DNA from: Montanilutibacter psychrotolerans
GTDB taxonomy: Bacteria > Pseudomonadota > Gammaproteobacteria > Xanthomonadales > Xanthomonadaceae
Direction of reading: 5' to 3'
Length of the DNA stretch: 64,000 nt
NCBI RefSeq assembly: GCF_003719825.1
Contig: NZ_RIBS01000010.1
Coordinates: forward strand, 1-64,000
Numbering within the stretch: the stretch's first letter is position 1; each line of letters starts with the position of its first letter. Shown here piece after piece: positions 24,401-32,200 of this stretch. The notes beneath the pieces are model-generated. The model was given only the letters and a program-made list of their open reading frames with translations, was not told the origin of the DNA and did not search any database. The position numbers were made by a program, and so were the translations under genes.

Positions 24401-26808
24401 CGGCTGTCGGTGCTCCATTGCGCGCCGTCGAACCGGATCACGTTGCCGGCCACCGCCACCAGCGCGTTGGCCACCGTCGCCGGCCGCCACGAGGTGGGGA
24501 ATGCCGGATCGAAGCGATCGGTGAAGCTGAACTTCGTCGGCGTCCCGAACGCGTACTCGCTGTTCCACTGCAGCAGCCAGACGTCGTAGTCGTACTGCCC
24601 CGACGACGCACTGCCGGCGATGAAGTGGCTCACCGCCACCATCGACAGGTCGCCCGACAACGCGATCGACGACAGGTTGTTGAGCGTGAATCCGAGGTTG
24701 ACGCTGGTGGCCTCGTGCCAGACGCCCAGCGCGTCGATCCAGTCCAGTCGCGCGTTGGAATCCAGGTCGATGCTGGCAACGTAATCGCGGCCCGCGGCGT
24801 ACCAGCGATAGCCCAGGTCGTCGACCTGGTCATGGACCCAGGCCTGGTCCGGCCAGTGCCAGGTGAAGCGATCGCTACTGCCGCTGGCGGTCGAGGTGCT
24901 CATCTGAGAGGCGAACACGAAGCCGGCGCCGGCGACGATCTGCACCGCGCCGTCGTTGACCGACCACTGCCAGGTCGGGCTGTTGCAGCCGCCGGTGCCG
25001 CCGCCGGGGATCGCGGCCGCAACCCATTGCCCGGGCCGCGCCATGTCCTTGCGAAACAGGTGCAGGTTGACGTTTTGGGTGGTCCGGTAGGACACCGCAA
25101 CGAAGTCCTGTCCGGCCTCCACCGACACCGTCGCCAGGCCCGTGCCGCCACCGCCGTCGATCAGCAGCGGGTATTTTGGATCGGCCTGCCACGCCACCCA
25201 CTGGCCGTTCCAGGTGAACACCTGCATCGACAGCTTGCCGTTGGTGGTCTCGTTCCAGAGCACCACCGCGTAGTCCGGCCCGAAGAACACGCGTGCCATC
25301 GACTGGGTGGGCATCGGCGACGGTGCCGAAATCGCCAGGCTGCGATCGCAGATCGGCAACGACACGCTGGCATAGTCGTAGCTGGCCACGCCGCCGGTGG
25401 GCCAGGTGATGCTGGCGAGGGCGCCCAGATTGCCGCCGGCCGCCACGTCGAGCGCATAGTCGAATCGGTAGCCGGGCAGATTGGCGCCTTCGGCGTTGTA
25501 CAGCGTGACCGAGGTCAGCAGGCGCTTGCAGGTGTCGCCGGAATCGCCGGCGACGTTGGCCACCGCCTCGCTGCCGGGCGAACCCGGGCTGGGGTCGTAT
25601 CCCAGCCCCACCGAGAACAGCAGCGACCCGTCGGCGGCGCAGACCTGGATCGCGTCGAGGAACAGCGTTTCGTAGCAGTCCTGGAAGCCGTTCGGCGTGG
25701 TGCTTGGCACGGCCTTGTGCGGGTCGGCGTACTCGCGTGGGCTGCCGGCGGTGGCGTTGCTCCACAGCTTCGCGGCATAGCCCAGCCGCGCGGTGCGGCC
25801 GAACACGTCGGTGATGCGCCCCAGGTAGCAGGCCTTGGTGTAGGGCTTGCCACCGGTTGCCACCAACTGTTCGACGCCCGGCAGCAGCCCGTCGGGTCCG
25901 CGCTCGAAGCAGTTGTAGGCATAGCCGACCGATTCGCCGAAGCGGCTGTACGCGCGCTCCAGGTGCCAGGCGCGCGCGTACTGCTGCTGTCCTGCGGCCA
26001 GCGCGCTGCTGCCCTGCCAGGCAGGCACGCCGTGCGCGTCGACCCACTGCACGCCCCACTCGATGCTGTTGCCGGCGCTGCTGCGGTAACCCTCGGTGGT
26101 CGTCGCCACGCCGCCGCCGAATGACATCCGCTGGCCCGACTCGTTGCAGACCGTCCAGCGCTCATAGCGCGGGTAGTACAGCACCTTCCAGAACCGGTAG
26201 TTGCTGAGCTGGTACGCCTGGCCGCCGTCGCTGGCCTGCAGCGCCTGGCTGTCCAGGGTGAGCGTGAACTCCTGCTCGAGCTTGTCGTCGCGCACGATCC
26301 ACGGACTGGCATCGCCCTCGATCAGCGCGTCGGCCGACAACGGCAGGCCGCGACGCACGAACTGCGCGCGCACGTCGGCGGGCACGGCCTGGCCGTTGGC
26401 CAGTTGCGTGGCCAGCGCGCGGTCCATCGAAAACAGCCACGGGCTGTCGGGCTCGCGCACCATCGCGCTGGCGTTGCCGGAGATGGTGATCGTGTAGCTG
26501 CGCATGCCCGGCGTCGGGCTTCCACCGTCGTCCAGTCGGATCGAATTCATCGGCAGCTGCCAGCCCATGCCGAGCACGCCGGTCGGCTGGTCGCGGTTCC
26601 AGGTCATCGCCTGCCGGTTGATGTTGCTCTGGTACTGGATCGACAGGTCGACCTGCAGTCCGTCGTTCTCACTGCGTCCCGGCATCGAGAACAGCGTCTG
26701 CGTGTGGTTCACGTCGCCGCGAAACAGGTTGACGCTGCTGGCCAGCACGCCGACGGTGCTGGCGTCCATCTGGAACGTGCGGATGCTGGGGGTGCTGGAA
26801 CTGGGCAT
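18415..26808 (-). CDS. Giant SpvB/RHS-type toxin-complex-like protein (2797 aa)
   Basis: The N-terminus resembles SpvB/TcdB proteins (DLSIQYQSN, then GVLGMGWQLPMNSIRL). The middle (about 500-1900) holds beta-propeller-like and LamG-like stretches. RHS/YD-type sequence runs from about 1700, and the RHS core (SARLYDPALLRFLGPDP, then NNPLNFMDPSG) ends near residue 2486. The last 310 residues are Ala/Gly-rich and hydrophobic with no recognised toxin domain. There is no signal peptide. The start has AAGGAGG six bases upstream. RHS/TcB proteins form shells around a C-terminal payload; here the payload is not identifiable and may be membrane-active. No immunity gene is recognised. Confidence 0.8.
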   Translation of the reverse strand: MPSSSTPSIRTFQMDASTVGVLASSVNLFRGDVNHTQTLFSMPGRSENDGLQVDLSIQYQSNINRQAMTWNRDQPTGVLGMGWQLPMNSIRLDDGGSPTPGMRSYTITISGNASAMVREPDSPWLFSMDRALATQLANGQAVPADVRAQFVRRGLPLSADALIEGDASPWIVRDDKLEQEFTLTLDSQALQASDGGQAYQLSNYRFWKVLYYPRYERWTVCNESGQRMSFGGGVATTTEGYRSSAGNSIEWGVQWVDAHGVPAWQGSSALAAGQQQYARAWHLERAYSRFGESVGYAYNCFERGPDGLLPGVEQLVATGGKPYTKACYLGRITDVFGRTARLGYAAKLWSNATAGSPREYADPHKAVPSTTPNGFQDCYETLFLDAIQVCAADGSLLFSVGLGYDPSPGSPGSEAVANVAGDSGDTCKRLLTSVTLYNAEGANLPGYRFDYALDVAAGGNLGALASITWPTGGVASYDYASVSLPICDRSLAISAPSPMPTQSMARVFFGPDYAVVLWNETTNGKLSMQVFTWNGQWVAWQADPKYPLLIDGGGGTGLATVSVEAGQDFVAVSYRTTQNVNLHLFRKDMARPGQWVAAAIPGGGTGGCNSPTWQWSVNDGAVQIVAGAGFVFASQMSTSTASGSSDRFTWHWPDQAWVHDQVDDLGYRWYAAGRDYVASIDLDSNARLDWIDALGVWHEATSVNLGFTLNNLSSIALSGDLSMVAVSHFIAGSASSGQYDYDVWLLQWNSEYAFGTPTKFSFTDRFDPAFPTSWRPATVANALVAVAGNVIRFDGAQWSTDSRLKPQGVISGEQRYGYGPDYAVQVLVPNGAPTAALVGYDPSGNGWGDPAAITGLTTPLADPGTANWIGAGSPDYLTVGTQLFFRGVATDWGDAVAANIGDLQQLVNQAAGGGSRYQLNSASVINEGPAFIACALYDSDASSTGHATAASALVLRNGGVFGAAQLLAQEQMWTAQEQDVPGQGTQPGGPSAFFTYPDSAGNLDAATTITLHRYAGDAVQGPISDWPVSAITIDDGLSEAFTTTYVADTTNAACDASGEVVKYFQTAVYPGGTVDHPVNGSVISTYLNGNALVTGADWYNMLDGLLQSVATLDAQSNLLASTSYQWTAYVKRAADPVDGSVAARQLYGAYVLQTGQSNMRDGVASATTTSFVPAGLPAPYTGQPASVTSSTVNGAGVTESDVLTYRYACEVNATSRLLNDVSSAVQQSATQAGVATAVSAMALADWPTAWGSDVLTPAEAADFGWTGGDSSFPFADWQPGKVPDGWQAITVLQQRAPDGSVLQNLDGAGTACSTVFASTVGLPVVSFRAAALAECAWNGFQAYEDVSGWQLSGTSPCADNAWLGEQSLTVGVGGSIATTVHPAAGRGTYLLALRYQTPAGYSGGTGAIHLDVGGQPQTFDLADSDGQWRYDTATIALPDGTTTIALTIGNPGSSAVLIDGVLLVPFGTDVNVQSWQAANRLLRASMGASGSSDFTPYDRFNRPLGAVGATGQWQELALRFQSRQGAANDRFDDASPNAELTLQMSGGGITETFRDGGKWRNRWKSGDATAWRAVDGGLVKDGRDADSLTWQGGIAATTGAFFIEFELLAAAQGALSLTFGGGQSIAWNAADGWRWTLADGTSGQAPLAAPPRIAQQWLLVVGGGHLLFFADGQLLFSADNAATVADGCVFDTGTNTLRVSQLGVGADPRLGLSYTDGAARQRQIHQRHGEDSRVMEAVYDALDRQLASTKVAPGSFGSGADVPMLRYRNTFLDVPAFLAATASSWSMQGDIADYYAGQSDGAVVRSDDQDYPYNGTRYEASAQQRAIEAGKPGLALSIHDINQPASGRQTTRMAYTASDASDPVAAGRFYATTTTTPGGYDGRQLVDTSNRAAAMLQSDTSGNNVGQSLVAPSYSAQAGSAGTLGTLQLPNAFTSAPQSQPSAYVRATLSNPLGQIVQYTDPDSGVTRSLYNGKGQLRFVQPALDPGEQFFLYTRYDALGRTIEEGVVNAAWDPAKLATELDNPDWPGSGDGAVAGRHYWYDGDGSDANALGRLVRVATFNPAPASDPSLGVCDVLESWVYDVLGRVISARLQVSGPTSLDAVAGYHYNNLNEVVRIDLPEGSPLAALTYQYDDQGHIVAIGTPEDPSAIASYGWNADGQLQSAQRGKLAELWNYDSPGNIALHQASVGGDSVFAQTFAYTPDGNIQQRQTAFGLDIASGTREAGYTYDGQQRLASASVANSQPGNLTIDQYDANGNIWAATADGVTLSATCSAGTDQLDSAQFGDDTAQAFRYRADGRPDQWRGLDIGYDPALSTTATISGAGDTIRYARGLNNLRVLRQQGTHRRVAFAGAGSTPLMVWNDGTPQLCIWGPDGLAAVHDGTLSYPVSDHQHTVWAVLDGDGTARCAFDYAAFGTLLSRSGPASADWLFLYAGKEYDSGTGLYDFSARLYDPALLRFLGPDPARQFSSPYVFASNNPLNFMDPSGNISVWAQVGIGIAMAALAVAGIALSIVTAGAAAPGVAAGEAALAGAAVAGEGAAAGVAAAGAAAATEVAGAAAVEGAAGGVVAAAGEVGAGAGAAAVEAAVPMTTAQVIAQNATSVFWSSVSSAITGAGTSGLSYDIQHGRDFTAKGFFQAMGMGALTGFISGGIGGLASMPASVGLTQGMSIGGGILFRTVTQSVAGMVGSDVSALISDAITGKKITASDLLMDSLQGFAIGAASGAFSSVKNINPSKAAVNGAERLAIRTQSFINNSIDNLKSAATSQTAIGLYVPGGFLLVGGYAAWGATTKRDEGSL

Positions 26809-26889
26809 GCAGGCCTCCTTGCCAATGCGATTGCGACACGCGCCCGGCAGGGCCGGGGCGTGCCTCGTCGTGGTACGCGACGTGGTGGA

Positions 26890-27747
26890 TCAATAGCCGA
26901 TGACGACACCGGTGACGTTGCTGATGGTGTTGTCCTGTTCGTTTCCGCTGCCGTCCGACAGTCCGGCCGAGCCGACCACGGTGACGGCGTGGTCCTGGAT
27001 CTTGTCGACCTGGAAGCTGGCCTTGAAGGTTTTCACGTGGTGGTCGTGCTCGTTCTTGAACTGCACCTTGAACCCGGTCAGCAGCGAAACGAAGCGCGAA
27101 ACGTCCGCGGGAAACTGCAGTGTCTGGGCGCCGAACTGCAGGCTGTTGCTGGCCATCACGACCATGCGCAACGAGCGGTCGCAGCTGGCCACCAGCCCGC
27201 CGTCGACAGTGGCGGTGCTGGCGTTGTTGCCGCTGGCATCGGACATCTTCGCCAACCCGGTGACCACCGACGAATTGCCGTTGAGCTGGTTGCCGACCGA
27301 GGCGAGCGCGGTCTCCATGTGGTGATCGTCCTTGCCGAACGACAGGTCGAAGCCGGCCAGCAGCGACTGCAGCACCAGCGGGGAGTTGCACGGCACGGCC
27401 TGCGGCGCGCTGGCGCCGTTGTCGACGATGCCGCCGACATTGGCGAAGCGCACGCTCGGGTTGTCGATCCCCACCCAAGCCACCGCCACCACCGTCACCG
27501 ACGACTTGCCGGCGTCGAGGTTGCGCCCGCCGGCATCGACCATCGACGCGTGCGGATTGACCGACAGCGTGTTGCCCTGCTGGTTGACGGACAGGCTGAT
27601 CGACGTCCGCTGGACGTGGTGGTCATCCTTGCTGAAGGCGAGCTCGAACTGGCTGATGCCGACCATGCGTTGTGCGATCGGGCCGGAGAACGTGAACACT
27701 TTGGTTTCGTCGGGGCGCAGGACAGCGAACTGGATTTCGAGAGGCAT
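26890..27747 (-). CDS. DHH-repeat protein B, unknown function
   Basis: A 285-residue soluble protein of about three imperfect 90-residue repeats. Each repeat carries a block such as FDLSFGKDDHHMET, followed by a D-x-SGN segment (SDASGNNAST) and a hydrophobic strand (VTGVVIGY at the end). It is clearly paralogous to the next upstream gene (27768-28634). No signal peptide, membrane segment or catalytic motif is recognised. The conserved His and Asp suggest metal binding or structural ladders, but that is inference. It begins at an ATG with AGGAG nearby and precedes the giant RHS gene. Confidence 0.75.
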   Translation of the reverse strand: MPLEIQFAVLRPDETKVFTFSGPIAQRMVGISQFELAFSKDDHHVQRTSISLSVNQQGNTLSVNPHASMVDAGGRNLDAGKSSVTVVAVAWVGIDNPSVRFANVGGIVDNGASAPQAVPCNSPLVLQSLLAGFDLSFGKDDHHMETALASVGNQLNGNSSVVTGLAKMSDASGNNASTATVDGGLVASCDRSLRMVVMASNSLQFGAQTLQFPADVSRFVSLLTGFKVQFKNEHDHHVKTFKASFQVDKIQDHAVTVVGSAGLSDGSGNEQDNTISNVTGVVIGY

Positions 27748-27767
27748 CGGAGAGCTCCTGGGAAGTG

Positions 27768-28634
27768 TCAGCGGACGTAGCCGACCACCACGCCGGTGAC
27801 GTGGCTGAGGGTGTCGTCCTGGCGGTTGCCGCTGTCGTCGTTGATGTAGGTCGCGCCGCTGGCCGTCGCCGATCCGGCGTCGCTGGACTGGATGCTGATG
27901 ACGCCGCCAACGGTGGTCACGTCGTGATCGGTGTTGCCGGCGTACTGCACGCGAAAGCCCGTCAGCAGCGCCTCGAAGGTGTTGATGCGGCTGTCGAACG
28001 CCAGCTTCCTTTGGGTGTTCTGCAGGTCGCCCGTGGCCAGCACCTGGAACGGCAGCGTCGCATCGCAACTGACCAGCAGGCCGCCGTCGATGGTGGCCGT
28101 GGTGGCGCTGTTGCCGCTGTCGTCGAACATCCGCGCGCTGGCGGTGACCTGCACGCTGCTGCCGGACTGGGCCGTTCCCGCACCGGCCTCGATCACCTTC
28201 ACCTCGTGATCGGTATTGCCAAACGAGAGTTCGAATCCGGACAGCAGCGCCGCCCGTACCAGCGGGGTCGTGCACGGAACGGCGATGCCGGAGCTGGCCT
28301 GGCCGTTGGCAACGTCCAGGGCGTTGGCCAGGGTCACGTCCGGGTTGTCGATGCCGGTCCAGGCAATGGCGACCACCTCCACGCTCGACCCGTCCGGCAG
28401 CAGGTTGTTGCCGCCGTCGTCGTCCAGGGTGGCGTTGACCAGGACGACCAGTGCGTTGTTGGTGTAGGACGAGATCAGCTGGATGCCGACGGTTTCGACA
28501 TGGTGTTCGTCGCCGGCGCCAAAGCTGAGGTTGAAGGCGCGGATGCCGACGGCCACTTTGGCGATGTTGCCAACAAAGTCGAACGTGAGGCTGCCGCCGG
28601 GCCGGGTCGATTTCACCTGGGTTTCCAGGGGCAT
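27768..28634 (-). CDS. DHH-repeat protein A, unknown function
   Basis: A 288-residue paralogue of the following gene. It starts MPLETQVKSTRPGG and has the blocks FNLSFGAGDEHHVET, FELSFGNTDHEVKV and FRVQYAGNTDHDVTT, each followed by a D-x-SGN segment. It ends in VTGVVVGYVR. The three-repeat layout is shared with its paralogue, so a tandem gene duplication is likely. AAGGAG lies upstream of the ATG. The two genes lie 20 bases apart, between a LuxR-type regulator and the giant SpvB/RHS gene. No function is known to me. Confidence 0.75.
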   Translation of the reverse strand: MPLETQVKSTRPGGSLTFDFVGNIAKVAVGIRAFNLSFGAGDEHHVETVGIQLISSYTNNALVVLVNATLDDDGGNNLLPDGSSVEVVAIAWTGIDNPDVTLANALDVANGQASSGIAVPCTTPLVRAALLSGFELSFGNTDHEVKVIEAGAGTAQSGSSVQVTASARMFDDSGNSATTATIDGGLLVSCDATLPFQVLATGDLQNTQRKLAFDSRINTFEALLTGFRVQYAGNTDHDVTTVGGVISIQSSDAGSATASGATYINDDSGNRQDDTLSHVTGVVVGYVR

Positions 28635-28763
28635 GGGACTCTCCTTGTCTGTGGAATGGACGAAACGTCGCGTTGGCAATGCGCAGCCACCGGCGAGTGC
28701 GCAGGGTGTAGTGCCGTGAGACCTCGCGGAATGGCACCGATGGCGTACCGGCATCGCATGCGA

Positions 28764-29252
28764 TCAGGGCATGGGTCCAACCGTCGCCAGGTCGAGCTTC
28801 AGAAACGGCAAACGCGGCCGCGCCAGCCGGATCAGGTCGGCCATGCAATGCACGCCGAGCTTGCGCATTGCGATCTCGCGGTGCTTGCGCACGGTCAACG
28901 GGCTGATGCCGAGCCGGCGCGCGATCTCCTTGCTGGTATGGCCGGCCGCCACCAGGTCGATCACCTGGCGCTGGCGTGGGCCAAGGTCGCGGTAGCCGTT
29001 GCGGTCGGAATTCTCTGTGCTGTCGGCGCGCAGGCCGATCGCGCTGGCATGCACCAGCAACTGCACGGTGTTGCGCTGGCCCAGTTTGGCCAGCAACTGG
29101 CTGCGATGCTTGCGGACCGTGTGCGGCGCAATCGCCAACGCGGAGGCGATCCGCGCGCAATCCAGTCCCTGTCCCACCAAGGCAAGCACTTCGCGCTGAC
29201 GTGGCGTCATGGAATCCACGCCTGCGTGGTATCGCTCCTCACGTTCGGGCAT
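28764..29252 (-). CDS. Regulator with two tandem LuxR-type HTH domains
   Basis: A 162-residue protein made almost only of two GerE/LuxR helix-turn-helix domains. The first (about residues 15-72) has MTPRQREVLALVGQGLDCA and PHTVRKHRSQLLAKLG. The second (about 90-150) has LGPRQRQVIDLVAAGHTSKE and PLTVRKHREIAMRKLG. There is no receiver or autoinducer domain. I use the ATG at 29252; an internal ATG at MTPRQ is possible. It lies upstream of, and in the same direction as, the DHH-repeat and giant RHS genes, and may control them. Two HTHs in one chain could act as a built-in dimer. Confidence 0.8.
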   Translation of the reverse strand: MPEREERYHAGVDSMTPRQREVLALVGQGLDCARIASALAIAPHTVRKHRSQLLAKLGQRNTVQLLVHASAIGLRADSTENSDRNGYRDLGPRQRQVIDLVAAGHTSKEIARRLGISPLTVRKHREIAMRKLGVHCMADLIRLARPRLPFLKLDLATVGPMP

Positions 29253-29457
29253 CGCGGAACATCCGTGTCGACGATGCGGCAGTGATAGCACAGCCCTGCC
29301 GTGGTCCGCATCGCCGGTCCGGCAGGGGTACCGGCATCGGCGGTCGCATGCGTGACTGCGTCGGGCTCGCGCCCGTGGGCGGCGCAAGGCATGCTGCGCA
29401 CGTGCCGACAGCATGGCCACGGCATGCCCATCACCCGGGAGATGGCACGACCGCCCC

Positions 29458-29742
29458 ATGAGTGTGTACATCGACGATGCCGTTTGGCCGTGGCGTGGCG
29501 AGCGCTGGGCCCACCTGATGGCGGACACGCTGGACGAGCTGCACGCGCTCGCCGCGCAGCTCGGCATTGCGCGTCACAGGTTCCAGGACAGGACCAGCGG
29601 CGCCCACTACGACGTGCCGGCGTCGTTGCGCGATCGGGCGATCGCGCTGGGGGCGGTGCCGATCTCGCGTCATCGAGACCGCGCGCAGGTCCGCGCGGTG
29701 ATTGCCCGCGCGCGCGCGCAAGGGCGTGGAGAGCAGTGCTAG
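29458..29742 (+). CDS. DUF4031 family protein
   Basis: A 94-residue protein beginning MSVYIDDAVWPWRGERWAHL. This N-terminus and the segment GIARHRFQ...HYDVPASLRDRAIALGA are typical of DUF4031, a small bacterial family of unknown activity. Longer upstream starts add unrelated sequence, so I use the ATG at 29458. It converges with the DUF6491-like gene. Confidence 0.8.
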   Translation: MSVYIDDAVWPWRGERWAHLMADTLDELHALAAQLGIARHRFQDRTSGAHYDVPASLRDRAIALGAVPISRHRDRAQVRAVIARARAQGRGEQC

Positions 29743-29770
29743 GCCACGGTGGCGTTGCCGCGCGTACGCT

Positions 29771-30592
29771 TCAACGCGATGGCGCGCCCTCGACGGGCGT
29801 CGCTTCGATGATCGCCTCCTCGACGATGGGGTACACCGCCGATATCGGGCAGCCGATGCGGGCGGTGCCCATCAGGCGCGGCGCGCCTGGCATGGTTTCC
29901 GAGCGCTGCTCGACCACCTTGATGCGGTCGCCCGGGTTTCCGCAGATGACGCCCACGCCGAGGCCCGATTCGAAGCCGATCTGCGGCGCGGCGTTCAACT
30001 CGGGGCAGGCGTTGCCAAGCTCGACGCGGTAGTAGCGGTGCCCACCCGAGCGGGCCGGCGACAACTCCACCAACACGCCCTTGCCGTCTTCGGACCAACT
30101 GCGCATGTGCCGCGGGCTGAAGCAGAAGGACGACGAACCGCCAAAGCCGCGACGGCGTTCGCCGCGCACTTCCACCGTCCCCAACGACGCCGTGCCATCG
30201 CTCGCCTGGCTGGTGCGGGCCAGGCGGGCGTACTCGCGTGCGTCGACGGTCGTCACGGCGGCGATCGGGCACAGCGCCTGGCCATCGCGAACGAACTCGT
30301 TGCCGCCACCGCACACCCAGCCCTCGCGCGCGAGCAGGCTCGCCGCGCCGCTTACGGCCGCGGTCGGGCAGCTTCCAGCCAGGTCGATGCGATGACGCAC
30401 GTCGTTCTCGCCCAGGATCGCCAGGGTGCGCGCGTCGACCTGATGCGCCTCGCGCATGGCGCGCGCATCGAGGCAATGCGGTGCCGGCGCGGGGGATCGG
30501 CCGGTGGCCATCGCCGCATTCGCCAACAGCGCCATCAGCAACCCGCTGCCGGCGATGCCCATCGTGAGTTGCCTGGTGTGGCGATGACGCAT
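29771..30592 (-). CDS. Exported protein with two DUF6491-like repeats
   Basis: A 273-residue protein with a signal peptide (GIAGSGLLMALLANAAMA). Two Cys-bearing repeats follow, one beginning HCLDARAMREAHQVDARTL and the other in the C-terminal half with RYYRVELGNACPELNAAPQIG. This pattern matches DUF6491, a periplasmic family common in Xanthomonadaceae. Paired cysteines suggest disulfides. No enzymatic motif is seen. Confidence 0.7.
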   Translation of the reverse strand: MRHRHTRQLTMGIAGSGLLMALLANAAMATGRSPAPAPHCLDARAMREAHQVDARTLAILGENDVRHRIDLAGSCPTAAVSGAASLLAREGWVCGGGNEFVRDGQALCPIAAVTTVDAREYARLARTSQASDGTASLGTVEVRGERRRGFGGSSSFCFSPRHMRSWSEDGKGVLVELSPARSGGHRYYRVELGNACPELNAAPQIGFESGLGVGVICGNPGDRIKVVEQRSETMPGAPRLMGTARIGCPISAVYPIVEEAIIEATPVEGAPSR

Positions 30593-30754
30593 TCGTGACT
30601 CTTCCGTGGCGTGACTGGCGCGCATTATCGCCATGTCATGCGACATCGACGCCTGCAGGAAGCCATGGCCGGCTGCGTGATCTGCCCGGCCCCGGTTGGT
30701 GATGGCCGTAACTCCCGGCCACGACCACCTCGCTAGCGACGACCTTCCAGCGAC

Positions 30755-30931
30755 GTAGGATGGGTTGAGCGCAGCGACACCCATCAACCGGGGTCCAGGC
30801 GGGTGCGAAGGCAGCACTCCCGGCGAATGTCGATTTTTTCAGGCCGATGCGACCCGCCCGCGGGATTGCAGCTGGCTGCCTTGGCCGCCGTCGCGTGCGA
30901 TGGGTATCGCTTTTCGCTCAACCCATCCTAC
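30755..30931. mobile_element. MITE-like element, copy 1 (177 bp)
   Basis: It begins GTAGGATGGGTTGAGCGCAG and ends with the inverted form (CGCTCAACCCATCCTAC), giving terminal inverted repeats of about 30 bases with a small indel. There is no coding capacity. The layout is that of a non-autonomous miniature element or a large REP-type element. Confidence 0.7.
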
Positions 30932-31042
30932 GGGGCTGCCCCGGACGCGGTTTCTGACGGCCGCGGCTCCTGACCACGACCACACCGCTAGTCGTGCAGG
31001 GTCTCGAGCAGTTCCAGGCCCTGCGCGTAATCGCGCAGCGAC

Positions 31043-31219
31043 GTAGGATGGGTTGAGCGCAGCGATACCCATCAACCGGGGTCCAGGCGGGAGCGAAAGC
31101 AGCGCTCCCGGCGAATGTCGATTCTTTCAGGCCGATGCGACCCGCCCGCGGGATTGCAGCTGGCTGCCTTGGCCGCCGTCGCGTGCGATGGGTATCGCTT
31201 TTCGCTCAACCCATCCTAC
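31043..31219. mobile_element. MITE-like element, copy 2 (177 bp)
   Basis: Same length and termini as the copy at 30755-30931, with scattered substitutions. The copies share their flanks, so they arose by tandem duplication of the region rather than by independent insertion. Confidence 0.7.
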
Positions 31220-31273
31220 GGGCTGCCCTGACACGGTTTTTGACGGCCGTAGCTGTTGACCACGACCACACCG

Positions 31274-31543
31274 CTAGTCGTGCAGGGTCTCGAGCAATTC
31301 CAGGCCCTGCGCGTAGTCGCGCAACACGCCGTGTTCGCCGAGCATGCTTTCGATACGCGCGTCGACGTAGCGGGTGTCGCTGGCACACCACGCCAGCGCA
31401 TGGATCGGATCGACCTCGTCGGCGAACGCCGGCCAGAAGTCTTCTTCGTAGGGATGGCGTGCCAGCAGGGTTGGCAACGCGGCGGCGACCGCGTCCAGGC
31501 GACGGTCGAGGGATGCAATGCGGAAACTGGTCGATGCGCTCAT
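31274..31543 (-). CDS. Small hypothetical protein (89 aa)
   Basis: An acidic, helical 89-residue protein (ASLDRRLDAVAAALPTLLAR, then HPYEEDFWPAFADEVDP) from an ATG at 31543. No family is recognised and there is no signal or membrane segment. Its last 17 codons are duplicated at 30988-31039 as part of the tandem duplication. The main copy is intact. Confidence 0.6.
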   Translation of the reverse strand: MSASTSFRIASLDRRLDAVAAALPTLLARHPYEEDFWPAFADEVDPIHALAWCASDTRYVDARIESMLGEHGVLRDYAQGLELLETLHD

Positions 31544-31760
31544 CGGGCCAGCGTCGCGCGATCGCGTCGCAGAGGATGAGAACCCTGCCGCGGCGCGGGT
31601 TTGCAGTGGATCAGCCGGGAGCCGCCGTCACGTCAATCGCCCGCGATGGCAGCGGCCGCCTGGCGGGTCGAAGCGCCTGCCAGCGCGCTGCTGCCTTGTC
31701 GGTGCCAGCTCAAGCCGCGGGCGTGGACGGCAACGCGCCACGGTCAACGGCGGCGATGCG

Positions 31761-32141
31761 CTACGACTTCTTCAACAGCGACTTCAGGTTGGCGAAGGGG
31801 TTGCCGGTGGCCGGCTTGGCGGCGTCGGCATCGGCGCCACCACCGCCGCCGGCAGCGTGATCGATGTAGCGCGAGTGCTCGTTGTCGTGGCAGTACACGC
31901 ACAGCAGCTCCCAATTGCTGCCGTCGGGCGGGTTGTAGTCGTGATCGTGATTGCGGTGGTGGACGGTGAGCTCGGTCAGGTTCGCGCGTGTGAACTCGCG
32001 CGCGCAGCGCCCGCAGACCCACGGGTACATCTTCAGCGCGCGCTCGCGATAGCCCTGCTGACGCTCTTCGGCGTTGCGCCGCGCCTGGGCGACGATCTGG
32101 TCGAGCTTGCTGCTGTCGGGGCCGGACCTGGCGTTGGACAT
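31761..32141 (-). CDS. yajD: YajD-type HNH nuclease
   Basis: A 126-residue protein with a zinc-ribbon-like HNH nuclease. CGRCAREF supplies the first Cys pair, LTVHHRNHDHDYNPPDGSNW holds the catalytic His residues, and LLCVYCHDNEH gives the second Cys pair and final His. This is the YajD layout. The C-terminus has a Gly/Ala linker and NPFANLKSLLKKS. I chose the ATG at 32141 (MSNARSGPDSSKLDQ) with GGAG nearby. The biological substrate is unknown. Confidence 0.85.
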   Translation of the reverse strand: MSNARSGPDSSKLDQIVAQARRNAEERQQGYRERALKMYPWVCGRCAREFTRANLTELTVHHRNHDHDYNPPDGSNWELLCVYCHDNEHSRYIDHAAGGGGGADADAAKPATGNPFANLKSLLKKS

Positions 32142-32200
32142 GGGGACTCCGTGGATCGATGGCGATGGGCTTGCGGGCAGTGTGCCCGTTGCCGCCCGGC

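Larger units (their letters stand above)
30749..31325. repeat. Tandem duplication of about 288 bp
   Basis: The unit 30749-31036 is repeated at 31037-31325 with few differences. Each unit holds one 177-bp inverted-repeat element followed by the 3' end of the adjacent small gene. The true gene end is in the second unit (31274 onwards). The first unit keeps only about 52 bases of it (30988-31039). No gene lies in 30593-31273. Confidence 0.85.
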
